Source: JAHZKN01 sp965250205 (GTDB lineage: Bacteria; Pseudomonadota; Alphaproteobacteria; Rhizobiales; Hyphomicrobiaceae). From it: a stretch of 64,000 bases of DNA. A program made the translations under genes and the position numbers. Positions 8,450 through 17,092 of the stretch are shown here, piece by piece; position 1 is the stretch's first letter, and every line of letters begins with the position of its first letter. The stretch covers positions 1 through 64,000 of the forward strand of contig CBDFNK010000021.1 of the NCBI GenBank assembly GCA_965250205.1, in the 5' to 3' direction. The notes under the pieces are model-generated. The model was not told the DNA's origin. It was given only the letters and a program-made list of their open reading frames with translations, and searched no databases.

Positions 8450-9616
8450 CTACGGGGTCGTCGATTGCTTCGAGCGTTTGACGTAAATGGTCGGCACGGG
8501 CGTTTCAGGAAGTCCATCCAGCAGTGCGGTTTCAAGTCCATCGCGACCGGCTTGCACAGCAATATGTTCTGGAACGATCCAGGCGGTCCACGTTTTTGCT
8601 TTGATAGGCTGTGCGCAGTGCAGTCGCCCAGCGGTGATCTTGCAAGTCGTGTCGGCTTTGATGTTGCGATAGGCTCGTCTGTCATGACGCATAAACTTCA
8701 GGTCTACGGGTTGCAGCAAGACGCCATCATCCATCAGATCAACATGGCGAAAAGCACAGTTAAGTTTCTGGCGACAAGCGCCCGCGCGGCGTCCGAGTGT
8801 GTTGTAGGGTCCAAGCGTGGCAGCGCGCCGCATGCGGTGCGCTTTTTCATCAAAGCCTTGACTCATGTAGCAATGGCGACGACCACACAACACTGGATCT
8901 GCGGTTTTTTTGAAACGGCGCAGGCCCTTGTTGCCGGGCTGAATTTTCAAAAGCACAGTTGCTGTTGATAGAATGTTTGAGGCTTCTGCAAGGCCGCGGC
9001 GTAAGTTAGCGGGCCCGCCGAGCGCATATCCGGGCTCGGGAAGTTCAGTGGTATTTCTGGGCAGGTTTGGTTGCACGGTGTTTACAGCTGGCATGGGGTG
9101 GGCCGCTTGCGGTGCTGTTTCAACGGTGTCTGTGCCGGTTTCTGTCTTTCCCAATGCGGCAGGAGATGTCGTGGCACGCCAGGACTCGACATTGGCTTCT
9201 GGCAGGTTTGGTGTGACCTGAGGTGCGGTGACCTCGACAGCGGGGTCGGTTGTCGGTGACGTTTCAACAACGACGCTCGCAGGTTTGCCGACACGAACAT
9301 TCCATTTGTCGCTGGTGCTTTCTTCAAGCAGGGATTCGATGGTTCTTGTACGCGCTTCAATGGAATCTAGAATCTGGTCCGTGGTCTTGAAGTCGTTTTC
9401 TTGACTGCGAACTTTGAACGCGCCTTCAACTTCATCGGCTTGAATTGCGTTTTCCGGTTTGACTTTGGCCGGTTTAGGTTTGTGCGCGTTGGCGAACTGT
9501 TGAGCCATGGCATGACCATCTTGAGTGTCGTTTGCGAATGCCGGGTTTGCAGAAATGCAAGCAATGAGTGCGGCGGCTGCGCAGCCCGTGACCAGATATG
9601 ATGGTGTGTTACGCAT
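8450..9616 (-). CDS. Secreted hypothetical protein with cysteine-rich C-terminal half
   Basis: The 388-aa protein begins with a clear signal peptide (hydrophobic residues 8-24, cut near NPAFA). A proline/threonine-rich low-complexity region follows (about residues 40-210), then a compact C-terminal half with regularly spaced cysteines (CGRRHCYMSQGF, RRAGACRQKLNCAFR, CKITAGRLHC). The pattern suggests a periplasmic or surface domain held by disulfides after a flexible linker. It ends convergently near the hydrolase gene. I do not recognise the family. Confidence 0.75.
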   Translation of the reverse strand: MRNTPSYLVTGCAAAALIACISANPAFANDTQDGHAMAQQFANAHKPKPAKVKPENAIQADEVEGAFKVRSQENDFKTTDQILDSIEARTRTIESLLEESTSDKWNVRVGKPASVVVETSPTTDPAVEVTAPQVTPNLPEANVESWRATTSPAALGKTETGTDTVETAPQAAHPMPAVNTVQPNLPRNTTELPEPGYALGGPANLRRGLAEASNILSTATVLLKIQPGNKGLRRFKKTADPVLCGRRHCYMSQGFDEKAHRMRRAATLGPYNTLGRRAGACRQKLNCAFRHVDLMDDGVLLQPVDLKFMRHDRRAYRNIKADTTCKITAGRLHCAQPIKAKTWTAWIVPEHIAVQAGRDGLETALLDGLPETPVPTIYVKRSKQSTTP

Positions 9617-9788
9617 CCCTAAAACCCTATTTCTGGCATGCTCAGAGCAAATTGTTGTTGTTCAAGTATGCCGAAACCCAACAGTCAGTATAGGGCGATT
9701 TTCTGGCCTGACCCAATCGCTTTCAAGATTGGTTAAACGCTCAAATTCAGGCAACATAAAGGATGAGATAGAGACTTGGCCGCCGAGT

Positions 9789-10658
9789 CTAACCACGTTC
9801 TGCAATGGCGCGAAGACCCAGCTTATAGGTTGGAAACCGCAACCTGACACCAAGATCCTCCTTGATACGCTGGTTCCGCACCCGCTTATTCTCAGAATAG
9901 AAACTCTTGGCCATGGTAGACAAACCAGCATCTTCGATTGCGATACGCGGTGGCGGCGGGGCATCTAATATCTCGGCAGCATAACTGATCACGTCTTCGG
10001 GCGCCGCCGGTAGGTCGTCTGTTAGATTATAGGTCCCGGGTTTGTCGGGGGCGGCAAGGCTTGCTGCAACGACCCTTGCCGCATCTTCAACGTGAATGCG
10101 ATTAAACACCTGATTGGGTTTTATGATGCATCGGGCAGATCCAGACTTGACGCGCTCAATGGCGCTGCGTCCTGGACCATAAATGCCTGCAAGGCGAAAC
10201 AGTGAAAGCGACATATTACATCTTTGCGCCAGCTGCTGCCAGGCTCGTTCCGCCAGAAGACGGCGCTTAGAGCGATTAGATTGCGGAGTTGCAGGTGTCG
10301 CTTCGTCAACCCAGGCCCCGTTGTGGTTCCCATAAACGCCGATTGTTGACAGGTAGCCAAGCCAAGTGAGATCGGGTGCGTTGGCAATGTCTTCATTAAG
10401 GGTAGCAAGGACGGGGTCGCTTGAGACACCGGGTGGGACGAACGACAAAATATGCGTCGCTGATGCTAGCGCGCTTTTAACGTCAGTGTCTGGTGCGTTG
10501 TCATCAGACATTACAAACCCTTGGTGGCCAAGTGCCCTAATGGTTGCCGCCCCTTTTGTGGTTTGCGCTGTTGCAGAAATTACAAAGTCTGACGCTCTGA
10601 GTTCCTTGGCCAGGGCGCGAGCAGTAAAGCCAAATCCAAAAATAAAAAGATGGGGCAT
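9789..10658 (-). CDS. NAD(P)-binding epimerase/dehydratase-like protein (extended SDR)
   Basis: The 289-aa product starts with a Rossmann motif, HLFIFGFGFTARALA. Later elements are YLSTIGVYGNHNGAW and RLAGIYGPGRS, characteristic of the extended short-chain dehydrogenase family resembling YeeZ. The frame extends further upstream, but that portion lies inside queG. MPHLF at 10658 gives the canonical N-terminus and leaves a 13-base gap to the queG stop, so the two are co-transcribed. The active-site tyrosine of classical SDRs is not obvious, and the substrate is unknown. Confidence 0.82.
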   Translation of the reverse strand: MPHLFIFGFGFTARALAKELRASDFVISATAQTTKGAATIRALGHQGFVMSDDNAPDTDVKSALASATHILSFVPPGVSSDPVLATLNEDIANAPDLTWLGYLSTIGVYGNHNGAWVDEATPATPQSNRSKRRLLAERAWQQLAQRCNMSLSLFRLAGIYGPGRSAIERVKSGSARCIIKPNQVFNRIHVEDAARVVAASLAAPDKPGTYNLTDDLPAAPEDVISYAAEILDAPPPPRIAIEDAGLSTMAKSFYSENKRVRNQRIKEDLGVRLRFPTYKLGLRAIAERG

Positions 10659-10671
10659 TTGTCTGTTTTTC

Positions 10672-11844
10672 TCAAGACTGTTTGGGGTGGTCATCAATTG
10701 TCTGCGAAGCCATACCAACGGGTTGGCTGAGTGCGCGTTGCCATTCATTGAGAACATCTGGGTCATGTTCATTCTTAGCCGCACTTTGGCGGCGTTCTTT
10801 GAGGGTTGCAGCGTCCTCAAGTTGAGATAGCGCCCAAACGGTCATTGCGCGGACGAGCGGTGAGGGGTCGTACAGGTGTTCGACAATCTGAGGCAGCAAG
10901 CTTCGTTGTCCAGAATTTCCAGCTGCAATCAGAAAATTACGCATCATACGATCACGCCCCGTGCGTTTCACTGGCGTTCCCTTAAAGCGTGCCCGAAACG
11001 CAGCATCATCTAAGCTGAGCAAGTCGTGAAGCGCCGGGTTCCGCGTTTCATCGCGAGGGTTGAGGCGTATTTCGCGGGCGGTGACGGCAAACTTGTTCCA
11101 CGGGCAAACCGCCAGACAATCATCACAACCATAAATACGGTTACCCATCGCTTTGCGAAATTCTGGCGCGATATGGCCTTTGTGTTCAATGGTGAGATAT
11201 GAAATGCAGCGCCGTGCATCGAGTTGATAGGGTTTTGGAAATGCCTTGGTAGGGCAGATGTCGAGGCAGCGTGAGCAGCCGCCACAATGGTCGTCTTCAC
11301 GAACGTCAGGTTCAAGGTCGGCGGCTGACAAGATGACTCCAATAAAAAACCATGAGCCGCCAGTGCGTGAGACGAGATTGGTATGCTTACCCTGCCAGCC
11401 AAGGCCAGCCTTTTGGGCCAGTGGTTTTTCCATCAACGGTGCGGTATCCACGAACACTTTGACGTCGTGATCCGTTAGGCCCTGCAACATCGCTGCGAGT
11501 TGTTTCAGCTTGGACTTGATAATGTCGTGGTAATCTTTGCCCTGCGCGTAAACAGAAATCACGCCATTCTCTGATTGCTCAAGTGAGGCTAGGGGATCTT
11601 GCTCTGGGGTGTAGCTCATTGCCACCAAAACCGCGGAGCGCGCGTCTGGCCAAAGCGCTTTGGGGCTTCGCCGTCGGTCGGCATGTGTCGCCATCCATTG
11701 CATGTCACCATGGTGGCCGTTGGAGAGAAAGTGATCCAGGAATTTGGCGGCGTCACTATTCTCGTCAAGGTCTGTGCAGCGTAGATCATGAAAGCCAAGG
11801 CTCACCGCCTCGGACTTGAGCTGATCTTTGATCATGGACGACAC
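10672..11844 (-). CDS. queG: Epoxyqueuosine reductase QueG
   Basis: QueG reduces epoxyqueuosine to queuosine in tRNA, the last step of the modification, using cobalamin and two [4Fe-4S] clusters. The 390-aa sequence has the cobalamin-binding N-terminal domain (GLGWQGKHTNLVSR with the VDTAPLMEK segment). It carries both ferredoxin motifs, CGGCSRCLDICPTKAF and CDDCLAVCPWNKFA, and a HEAT-like C-terminal tail (LVRAMTVWALSQL). Length is normal. It is followed closely by the SDR gene and preceded by a glutathione-transferase-like gene, a common Rhizobiales order. Confidence 0.95.
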   Translation of the reverse strand: MSSMIKDQLKSEAVSLGFHDLRCTDLDENSDAAKFLDHFLSNGHHGDMQWMATHADRRRSPKALWPDARSAVLVAMSYTPEQDPLASLEQSENGVISVYAQGKDYHDIIKSKLKQLAAMLQGLTDHDVKVFVDTAPLMEKPLAQKAGLGWQGKHTNLVSRTGGSWFFIGVILSAADLEPDVREDDHCGGCSRCLDICPTKAFPKPYQLDARRCISYLTIEHKGHIAPEFRKAMGNRIYGCDDCLAVCPWNKFAVTAREIRLNPRDETRNPALHDLLSLDDAAFRARFKGTPVKRTGRDRMMRNFLIAAGNSGQRSLLPQIVEHLYDPSPLVRAMTVWALSQLEDAATLKERRQSAAKNEHDPDVLNEWQRALSQPVGMASQTIDDHPKQS

Positions 11845-11945
11845 GCTGTATTCCTGTAACCGGTTTCGCTGTCACAGAAACTAGTGGGTCTTGGTGCAAA
11901 TAGGAATTGTAATCTGGGGCGGGCACGGGAGGCGCGATCGGTTGG

Positions 11946-12644
11946 TTAAAAGTCAAGGTCTGCATAGCTTGCTGGTGGTGGCATGCCGGGCACACGATCT
12001 TCCAGCAACGGCCGGAAAGCAGGGCGCGACTTCAGGCGCTGATACCAGTCCTTGGCGATCGGGTAGCCTGCCCAAGGAACTTCGCCAAGATAATCAAGTG
12101 CGGAGATATGTCCGGCGGCAGCAAGGTCAGCAAAACTGAGATGATCACCAGCAAGCCACGGGCGATGGTCGGCTAGATAACAAATGTAGCTCAGGTGATA
12201 TTTGAGGTTGGCCCGTGCAACGCGTAAAATCTCGGGGTTTGGCCCTTGAGCACCGTCGCTCGTCATACGCGCATAAAGTTTCTCAAAGAGCAATTCGCGC
12301 GTTACTTCACGGTCCAACTTGTTGTGAAACCAATCTGTGAGCCGGCGCACTTCTGCACGGTCTTCGGGGTCTGTTGCAAAAAGTGTCAATGCAGGGGAGT
12401 GGCTGTCACTGACAAGTTCTATATCGCTACAAACAAATTCAGCGGCGGCGTAAACGCCGCACAAAATAGGGCCGTTAGGAATCTCAAGAACGGGCAGTTC
12501 GCCAGCAGGATTGAGTGCCAGGAATTCAGGGCCAATCGCCCAAGGTTCTTGCTCTGAAGCCTCAAGTGTAAGTCCAAGTTCACCCGCAGCCAGACGCAGA
12601 GAGCGAGATCTTGGACAAAGCCTATAGTGTGTTAGTCGGTGCAT
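11946..12644 (-). CDS. Glutathione S-transferase family protein
   Basis: The N-terminal thioredoxin-like domain reads MHRLTHYRLCPRSRSLRLA, then the cis-proline region NPAGELPVLE. An all-helical C-terminal domain has the DHLSFADLAAAGH N-capping motif. I chose ATG 12644 over 12677 because it begins directly with the first strand. Family members conjugate or reduce with glutathione; this subgroup beside queG has no assigned substrate here. It lies upstream of queG on the same strand and is divergent from uppP. Confidence 0.85.
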   Translation of the reverse strand: MHRLTHYRLCPRSRSLRLAAGELGLTLEASEQEPWAIGPEFLALNPAGELPVLEIPNGPILCGVYAAAEFVCSDIELVSDSHSPALTLFATDPEDRAEVRRLTDWFHNKLDREVTRELLFEKLYARMTSDGAQGPNPEILRVARANLKYHLSYICYLADHRPWLAGDHLSFADLAAAGHISALDYLGEVPWAGYPIAKDWYQRLKSRPAFRPLLEDRVPGMPPPASYADLDF

Positions 12645-12973
12645 CGTCAGTAGGATCCTGCCCTGGCATGATGACAAGGCCAGAGTGCTTGGGTGCCTGG
12701 CGTCTGCTTCACGTCAGCCGTGTGCTTCGAACCAGGATAGAAAATGCTGCTATCAGATGCCATGATTCGCTGTATCCTCGCCGGTGAGCTCGGTTCTGCC
12801 TATCAAAATTGAACGTGTGAGGCACCAGACGTCTGGTGCGCGCCGCCTTGGTCTGACTTGGGGCAGACAACCGTAGTGCGTCAATTTAGTAACCTTTATA
12901 AGGTCCTATCACGTCTGTTTTGTGCCGAACGCCAGCCGCTCTAACCGCTGTTGGGGTATCCAGAAAGGTCGAT
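12645..12973. other. Divergent intergenic region between gst and uppP
   Basis: No ORF with coding character was found in this stretch. It should hold the promoters of the gst-queG-SDR group and of uppP. Its only conspicuous structure is the 18-base palindrome at 12822-12839. Confidence 0.6.
12822..12839. promoter_or_regulatory. Perfect 18-base palindrome, candidate operator
   Basis: GCACCAGACGTCTGGTGC is perfectly symmetrical. It lies in the divergent gst/uppP intergenic region, about 135 bases before the uppP start. No T run follows, so it is more likely a binding site for a dimeric regulator than a terminator. The regulator is unknown. Confidence 0.45.
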
Positions 12974-13771
12974 ATGGAAACGTGGCAGGTTATTGTGTTG
13001 GGTCTCATTGAGGGTGCCACCGAATTTCTGCCGGTCTCATCGACGGGACATGTTTTGCTGGCAGGCCACTTTTTAGGCGTCAATTCTCCGGGCAGGACCT
13101 TTGAGGTTCTCATCCAGCTCGGTGCCATTCTGGCCGTGCTGAGCGTCTATTTCGCCAAGCTTTGGAATATCGCGCTGGCAGCACCCTCAGACCCTGGTGC
13201 ACGCCGCTTCATACTTGGCATTTTGTTGGCATTTCTACCCGCTGCCATCGTCGGCGTGTTTGCCCATGCCTTCATCAAGAGTGTGTTGTTTAACCAGACT
13301 TGGCTGATCTGTGTGATGTTGATCCTGGGCGGGATTGTATTGCTGATGGTCGATCGGTTGAATCTGACACCAAAGTATCGGGATGCAACCGAGTATCCAC
13401 CAGGCTTGGCATTCAAAATTGGCCTCTTCCAATGCTTGGCGTTGGTGCCGGGCGTGTCGCGGTCTGGTGCAACCATTGTCGGGTCGTTGTTGATGGGAAC
13501 AGACAAGCGTTCTGCTGCAGAATTTTCGTTCCTACTGGCGCTGCCCACAATGGCCGGAGCTTTTGTCTACGATCTCTACAAGAATTGGCAGGTCGTTGAT
13601 ACCGGTCATGCTTGGAGTATCGCGCTCGGCTTTGCAATTGCGTTTGTGGCTGCGATTTTGGTTGTGCGCTTTGTGCTCGACTTTATCAGCCGCTACGGTT
13701 TTTCGTTCTTCGCCTGGTGGCGGATTATCGTCGGGGCGGTTGGGCTTCTGGGGCTGCAGCTTGTCAGCTAG
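12974..13771 (+). CDS. uppP: Undecaprenyl-diphosphatase UppP
   Basis: UppP dephosphorylates undecaprenyl diphosphate to recycle the lipid carrier for peptidoglycan and O-antigen. The 265-aa protein has the two signature loops, GATEFLPVSSTGH and PGVSRSGATI, and about eight hydrophobic segments. ATG 12974 is chosen over the upstream ATG 12920 because AAAGG precedes it and the protein then starts at the first membrane helix. The TAG stop is part of the CTAG that opens palindromic element copy 3. Confidence 0.95.
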   Translation: METWQVIVLGLIEGATEFLPVSSTGHVLLAGHFLGVNSPGRTFEVLIQLGAILAVLSVYFAKLWNIALAAPSDPGARRFILGILLAFLPAAIVGVFAHAFIKSVLFNQTWLICVMLILGGIVLLMVDRLNLTPKYRDATEYPPGLAFKIGLFQCLALVPGVSRSGATIVGSLLMGTDKRSAAEFSFLLALPTMAGAFVYDLYKNWQVVDTGHAWSIALGFAIAFVAAILVVRFVLDFISRYGFSFFAWWRIIVGAVGLLGLQLVS

Positions 13772-13886
13772 ATTAACCTTGCGAAAAGTTGGGTTCGACT
13801 TTGAGCAGATAAGTTGATCGCCAACCATGAGATAGAGCGTCGCGCAAATGGCTTGGCTGTGTAGCAGAAGAAGCTCGACGCTGTAG
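13768..13886 (+). repeat. CTAG-bounded palindromic element, copy 3
   Basis: It starts with CTAGATTAACC overlapping the uppP stop codon and ends CGACGCTGTAG, so the far boundary is GTAG, not CTAG. The right-half hairpin arms AGCGTCG / CGACGCT are intact. The text between closely follows copy 2 (GAAAAGTTGGGTT, GAGCAGATAAGTTGATCGCC). Confidence 0.8.
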
Positions 13887-13989
13887 CAGCTGTTCAAGAA
13901 ACGTGCGCGCGGTTTTCTGCCCGATGCAGGAACAGGTATTCATCAAAAAAAGATGGAGTTCATTCTTTGTTGAAGACCGTATGCACGGA

Positions 13990-14454
13990 TTAGGCTGCGT
14001 GTGAGGCGGCTGGTGCTGTTAAAATTTCGTGCAGTCTTGCTTGGTCAGGTGCTTGTCGCAAATGCTCAAGCGCTTCCGGTTCACGCACCAAACGGGAAAT
14101 GCGCGCCAGAGCTTTCAAGTGGTCGCCGCTGGCGTGTTCAGGGGCCAACAGCAAAAATACGATATCGACCGGATCGCCGTCGTGACTATCAAAGTCAATC
14201 GGCTCCTCAAGGCGGGCAAAAATACAAATGATATTGGTGAGGCTTCTGAACTTGACGTGCGGAATAGCGATACCACGGCCAAGGCCGGTCGAGCCAAGTC
14301 GCTCACGCTGCAACAGCGTTTCGTAGATTGTTCGTGCATCGAGATCTGTCATCTCAGACGCGCGCTGGGCGAGTTCCTGGAGCACCTGTTTTTTGCAGGT
14401 GGCCTTAAGTGACGGGATAATACCGTCGGGAACTAAAAGATCTGCAAGATCCAT
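13990..14454 (-). CDS. ptsN: Nitrogen-regulatory PTS component EIIA(Ntr)
   Basis: The 154-aa protein belongs to the PtsN family, the last phosphate acceptor of the nitrogen PTS. The phosphorylated histidine is His66 in GRGIAIPHVK, and LGSTGLGRG precedes it. It is the terminal gene of the lptCA-lptB-rpoN-hpf-ptsN block, the classical location. A GTG at 14484 would add ten residues; ATG 14454 (MDLADLL) fits the family better. Confidence 0.92.
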   Translation of the reverse strand: MDLADLLVPDGIIPSLKATCKKQVLQELAQRASEMTDLDARTIYETLLQRERLGSTGLGRGIAIPHVKFRSLTNIICIFARLEEPIDFDSHDGDPVDIVFLLLAPEHASGDHLKALARISRLVREPEALEHLRQAPDQARLHEILTAPAASHAA

Positions 14455-14578
14455 CGTTGTTGTGTCCCACTGGGTCAGTTTCACTCTATCCGATTCACCT
14501 AAGCGAATTGAACCGGATCAGATATATTGTCCGCCGCTTAACCTTAAACGCTGGCTAATACGGTCTTCCTGTTCCCAC

Positions 14579-15157
14579 CTAGTCGGTCTTCTTATTCGGG
14601 TCTATCCAGCCAATATGGCCATCTTGGCGTCGATATACAACGTTTAGAGATCCGTGCGCTGCATTGCGGAACACCAGAAATGGCATTTCCGTAACGTCAA
14701 GCTGCATGACCGCTTCGCTGACCGGAATTTCCCTTATTTTGAGTTCTGTTTCGGCAATGATGACCGGATTGTCGTCGTTCTCAGGCTGGTTGCCGTCGTC
14801 GCCGATTTGGACAGTGTAATTTCGTGCAGCCAGATCAATCGTGGAGCCGTCACTACGCCCGCTGTGATGGTTTTTCAAGCGTCTTTTATGACGCCGCACT
14901 CGTTTTTCCAGCCTTTCCAGGGCTGCATCGGCGCTGGCGTAGGCATCTCCACCATCCCCTTTGGCCTCCAGCAGAAGGCCGCTTGGCATGCGAAGTGAGC
15001 AGTTTGTGCGGAATTGGTTACGTTCTTTTTCAAGTCGAACGTGGCCGTCTACATCTTTTCCAATGTATTTATTAAGTACAGCTGATATTTTATCTTCAAT
15101 GTAGATTTGAATTGCGCCGCCTGCGTCGATATTTTTGCCTGTAAACTGCATGGTCAT
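14579..15157 (-). CDS. hpf: Ribosome hibernation promoting factor, long form
   Basis: The 192-aa protein has the N-terminal HPF/YfiA fold (FTGKNIDAGGAIQIYIEDK, then DAYASADAALERLEKRVRRHKRR). A variable linker and the C-terminal dimerisation domain (MPFLVFRNAAHGSLNVVYRRQDGHIGWI) follow. Long HPF dimerises ribosomes to 100S particles in stationary phase. It lies between rpoN and ptsN. The gap of about 350 bases upstream, with an AT-rich stretch, suggests its own promoter. Confidence 0.92.
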   Translation of the reverse strand: MTMQFTGKNIDAGGAIQIYIEDKISAVLNKYIGKDVDGHVRLEKERNQFRTNCSLRMPSGLLLEAKGDGGDAYASADAALERLEKRVRRHKRRLKNHHSGRSDGSTIDLAARNYTVQIGDDGNQPENDDNPVIIAETELKIREIPVSEAVMQLDVTEMPFLVFRNAAHGSLNVVYRRQDGHIGWIDPNKKTD

Positions 15158-15505
15158 TCGGGAATTATATCCTTTTTATTTGCTCTAATCAGATTCTTGC
15201 TTTTTTATTGTTGGTGAGTTCTTTTTTACTTGTTTTAGACTTGGGTGCGGTGAATAATTACGCCAATTATAGCGGTTTCCGTGGAGCAGGGCCACGATAT
15301 TTGGAGACAATACGCCTAATTGCCCCAAGAAGGGCACGAAATTTGTCTCCACTCAGGCGCTGACCGGCTGCCCAGGCACCAGCGCTTGGGGGCCGATACA
15401 CACCAGCCAAGCTATTTGCGCGACGCTCCATCTCAACACTCTCCCCCACGACTGGCAATCAACTGATCTGCCCAAAGTCGCGATTCCAACGTTTCGTAGG
15501 TTGAT
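15158..15505. other. Intergenic region between rpoN and hpf
   Basis: The hpf-proximal part (15160-15245) is AT-rich with several T runs and probably contains the hpf promoter. The middle holds a 9-base inverted repeat, and the rpoN-proximal third is palindromic element copy 4. A minus-strand ORF of 63 codons crosses it but has no coding support. Confidence 0.6.
15302..15351. repeat. 9-base perfect inverted repeat with 32-base spacer
   Basis: TGGAGACAA (15302-15310) pairs with TTGTCTCCA (15343-15351). It lies just beyond the diverged end of palindromic element copy 4 and may be part of a larger structured segment in the rpoN-hpf messenger. Confidence 0.4.
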
Positions 15506-15509
15506 CTAG
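15395..15509 (-). repeat. CTAG-bounded palindromic element, copy 4 (diverged 3' end)
   Basis: Read on the minus strand it begins CTAGATCAACCTACG, and the TAG of that CTAG is the rpoN stop codon. The text then follows the family (GCAGATCAGTTGATTGCC, GAGCGTCGCGCAAATAGC). The last 30 or so bases no longer match the other copies, so the far boundary is approximate and no second CTAG is visible. Confidence 0.7.
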
Positions 15510-17044
15510 CCCATGCCCCGGGCATGCATGCGTTTAATCCTGCGCCGTTCCACGGACGAGGGGATTCGCATCGCTTCGCGATATTTTGCAACGGTTCGCC
15601 GGGCGATGTCCATATCTTCGGCCCGCAGTTTTTCAACAATCTTGTCGTCAGACAGGACCTTCTTGTCCGTTTCAGCATCGATCATTTGCTTAATGCGATA
15701 GCGAACCGATTCGGAAGAATAAGCATCCCCATCACCTGAAGATTGAATGGCAGAGGTAAAGAAGTACTTCAGTTCAAAAATACCGCGCGGTGTCGCCATG
15801 TACTTATTGGAGGTCACGCGCGAGACAGTTGACTCATGCATGGAAATGGCATCAGCGATAGTCTTCAGATTGAGCGGCTTGAGATATCGCACGCCGTGGG
15901 CAAAGAAAGCGTCTTGCTGGCGAACAAGTTCTTCTGCAACACGCAATATCGTGCGCGCGCGCTGGTCTAAACTTTTGACCAACCAATTGGCTGTTTGCAG
16001 GCATTCCAGAAGGTACGATTTGTCGTCCTTTGACTTCGTATTTTGCGAAACGGTGGTGTAGTAGCTGCGGTTGACGAGAACGCGTGGCAGGGTATCTGAG
16101 TTCAATTCGACGAACCAACTGCCATCGCTGGCTGGGCGAACGGTGATATCGGGCACTACGGTCTGGACTTGTACTGAGCCGAAGCGCAGGCCAGGCTTTG
16201 GGTCTAGCTGTTGAATTTCAGCGACCATCTCTGCGAGTTCGTGTTGGTCAACGCCGACAGTTTTGCGCAATTTGGTAAGGTCATGTGCGCCCAGCAAATG
16301 CAAATTATCCAACAGTTTGGCAATCACGGAGTCATAGCGATTTTGTTCTTTTAATTGTAACGCCAAACACTCTGACAGGGAGCGTGCCATAACACCCGGT
16401 GGATCAAGTGCCTGCATGGTCAGAACCACCCGGTCGATCATATCTTGCGGTGCGCCAAGTTTTTCTGCCAGTTGGTCAAGGTCCGCGTTGAGATAGCCAG
16501 ACTCATCGACAAAATCGATCAGGTGCTGACCGACAATGCGCTCAGATGGGTCCGATAGCGCCAGCGGAAGTTGTTGGCTGAGGTGATCTTTTAACGACAC
16601 CTCGCCGGACACAAATTCTTCGAGGTTGTGGCCCTCATCTGAAAAACTGCCACCCGAGGAACGCATGTTTGCCCAACCAGAATCGGGCGCTGGTATCATT
16701 TCTCTGGAGCTCTGGTCCTGAAAGACATTTTCAAAATCGGTATCGAGTGCGTCGCCGCCATCACTTGCTGACGCTGAAAGGTCAAGTGGTGCCGTTGCTT
16801 GCGGCTCAGGTTGAGGCGTCGTGTTCGCTGTATCTTGCTCGTCACCGTTTTCAGAACTGGTTTCTTTGGCGGGCTGCTCAGCATTGTCATCGCGTTCTAG
16901 GAGCGGATTGCGCTCAAGCTCAATATCAACATATTGCGCTAGCTCAACGCTTGAAAATTGCAATAGGCGAATGGCCTGCTGCAACTGTGGTGTCATCACC
17001 AGCTGCTGGCCTTGTCTCAACTCTAATTTTGGCGAAAGAGCCAT
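15506..17044 (-). CDS. rpoN: RNA polymerase sigma-54 factor RpoN
   Basis: The 512-aa protein has all three sigma-54 regions. Region I is glutamine-rich (LRQGQQLVMTPQLQQAIRLL), an acidic Region II follows, and Region III holds the helix-turn-helix (MHESTVSRVTSNKYMATPRG) and the RpoN box (ARRTVAKYRE). It directs transcription of nitrogen and other enhancer-dependent genes. It lies 48 bases downstream of lptB on the same strand. Its TAG stop is embedded in the CTAG of palindromic element copy 4. Confidence 0.97.
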   Translation of the reverse strand: MALSPKLELRQGQQLVMTPQLQQAIRLLQFSSVELAQYVDIELERNPLLERDDNAEQPAKETSSENGDEQDTANTTPQPEPQATAPLDLSASASDGGDALDTDFENVFQDQSSREMIPAPDSGWANMRSSGGSFSDEGHNLEEFVSGEVSLKDHLSQQLPLALSDPSERIVGQHLIDFVDESGYLNADLDQLAEKLGAPQDMIDRVVLTMQALDPPGVMARSLSECLALQLKEQNRYDSVIAKLLDNLHLLGAHDLTKLRKTVGVDQHELAEMVAEIQQLDPKPGLRFGSVQVQTVVPDITVRPASDGSWFVELNSDTLPRVLVNRSYYTTVSQNTKSKDDKSYLLECLQTANWLVKSLDQRARTILRVAEELVRQQDAFFAHGVRYLKPLNLKTIADAISMHESTVSRVTSNKYMATPRGIFELKYFFTSAIQSSGDGDAYSSESVRYRIKQMIDAETDKKVLSDDKIVEKLRAEDMDIARRTVAKYREAMRIPSSVERRRIKRMHARGMG

Positions 17045-17092
17045 GTTCTACTTCCCGACCTTGGTTCGCTCATAACACGATGTCATGTTTAA

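Noticed and set aside
10659..10820. N-terminal extension of the SDR protein
   Set aside because: It lies within queG and lacks family similarity. The Rossmann motif begins right after 10658.
15267..15458. 63-aa minus-strand ORF inside and beyond palindromic element copy 4
   Set aside because: The corresponding frame is stopped in copy 3, so the element does not carry a conserved peptide.
1389..15509. Treating the palindromic element as a rho-independent terminator of infC, uppP and rpoN
   Set aside because: Copy 1 is inside a coding sequence with a target duplication, and the copies share 115 or more bases. That is a mobile repeat, although it may act on 3' ends secondarily.
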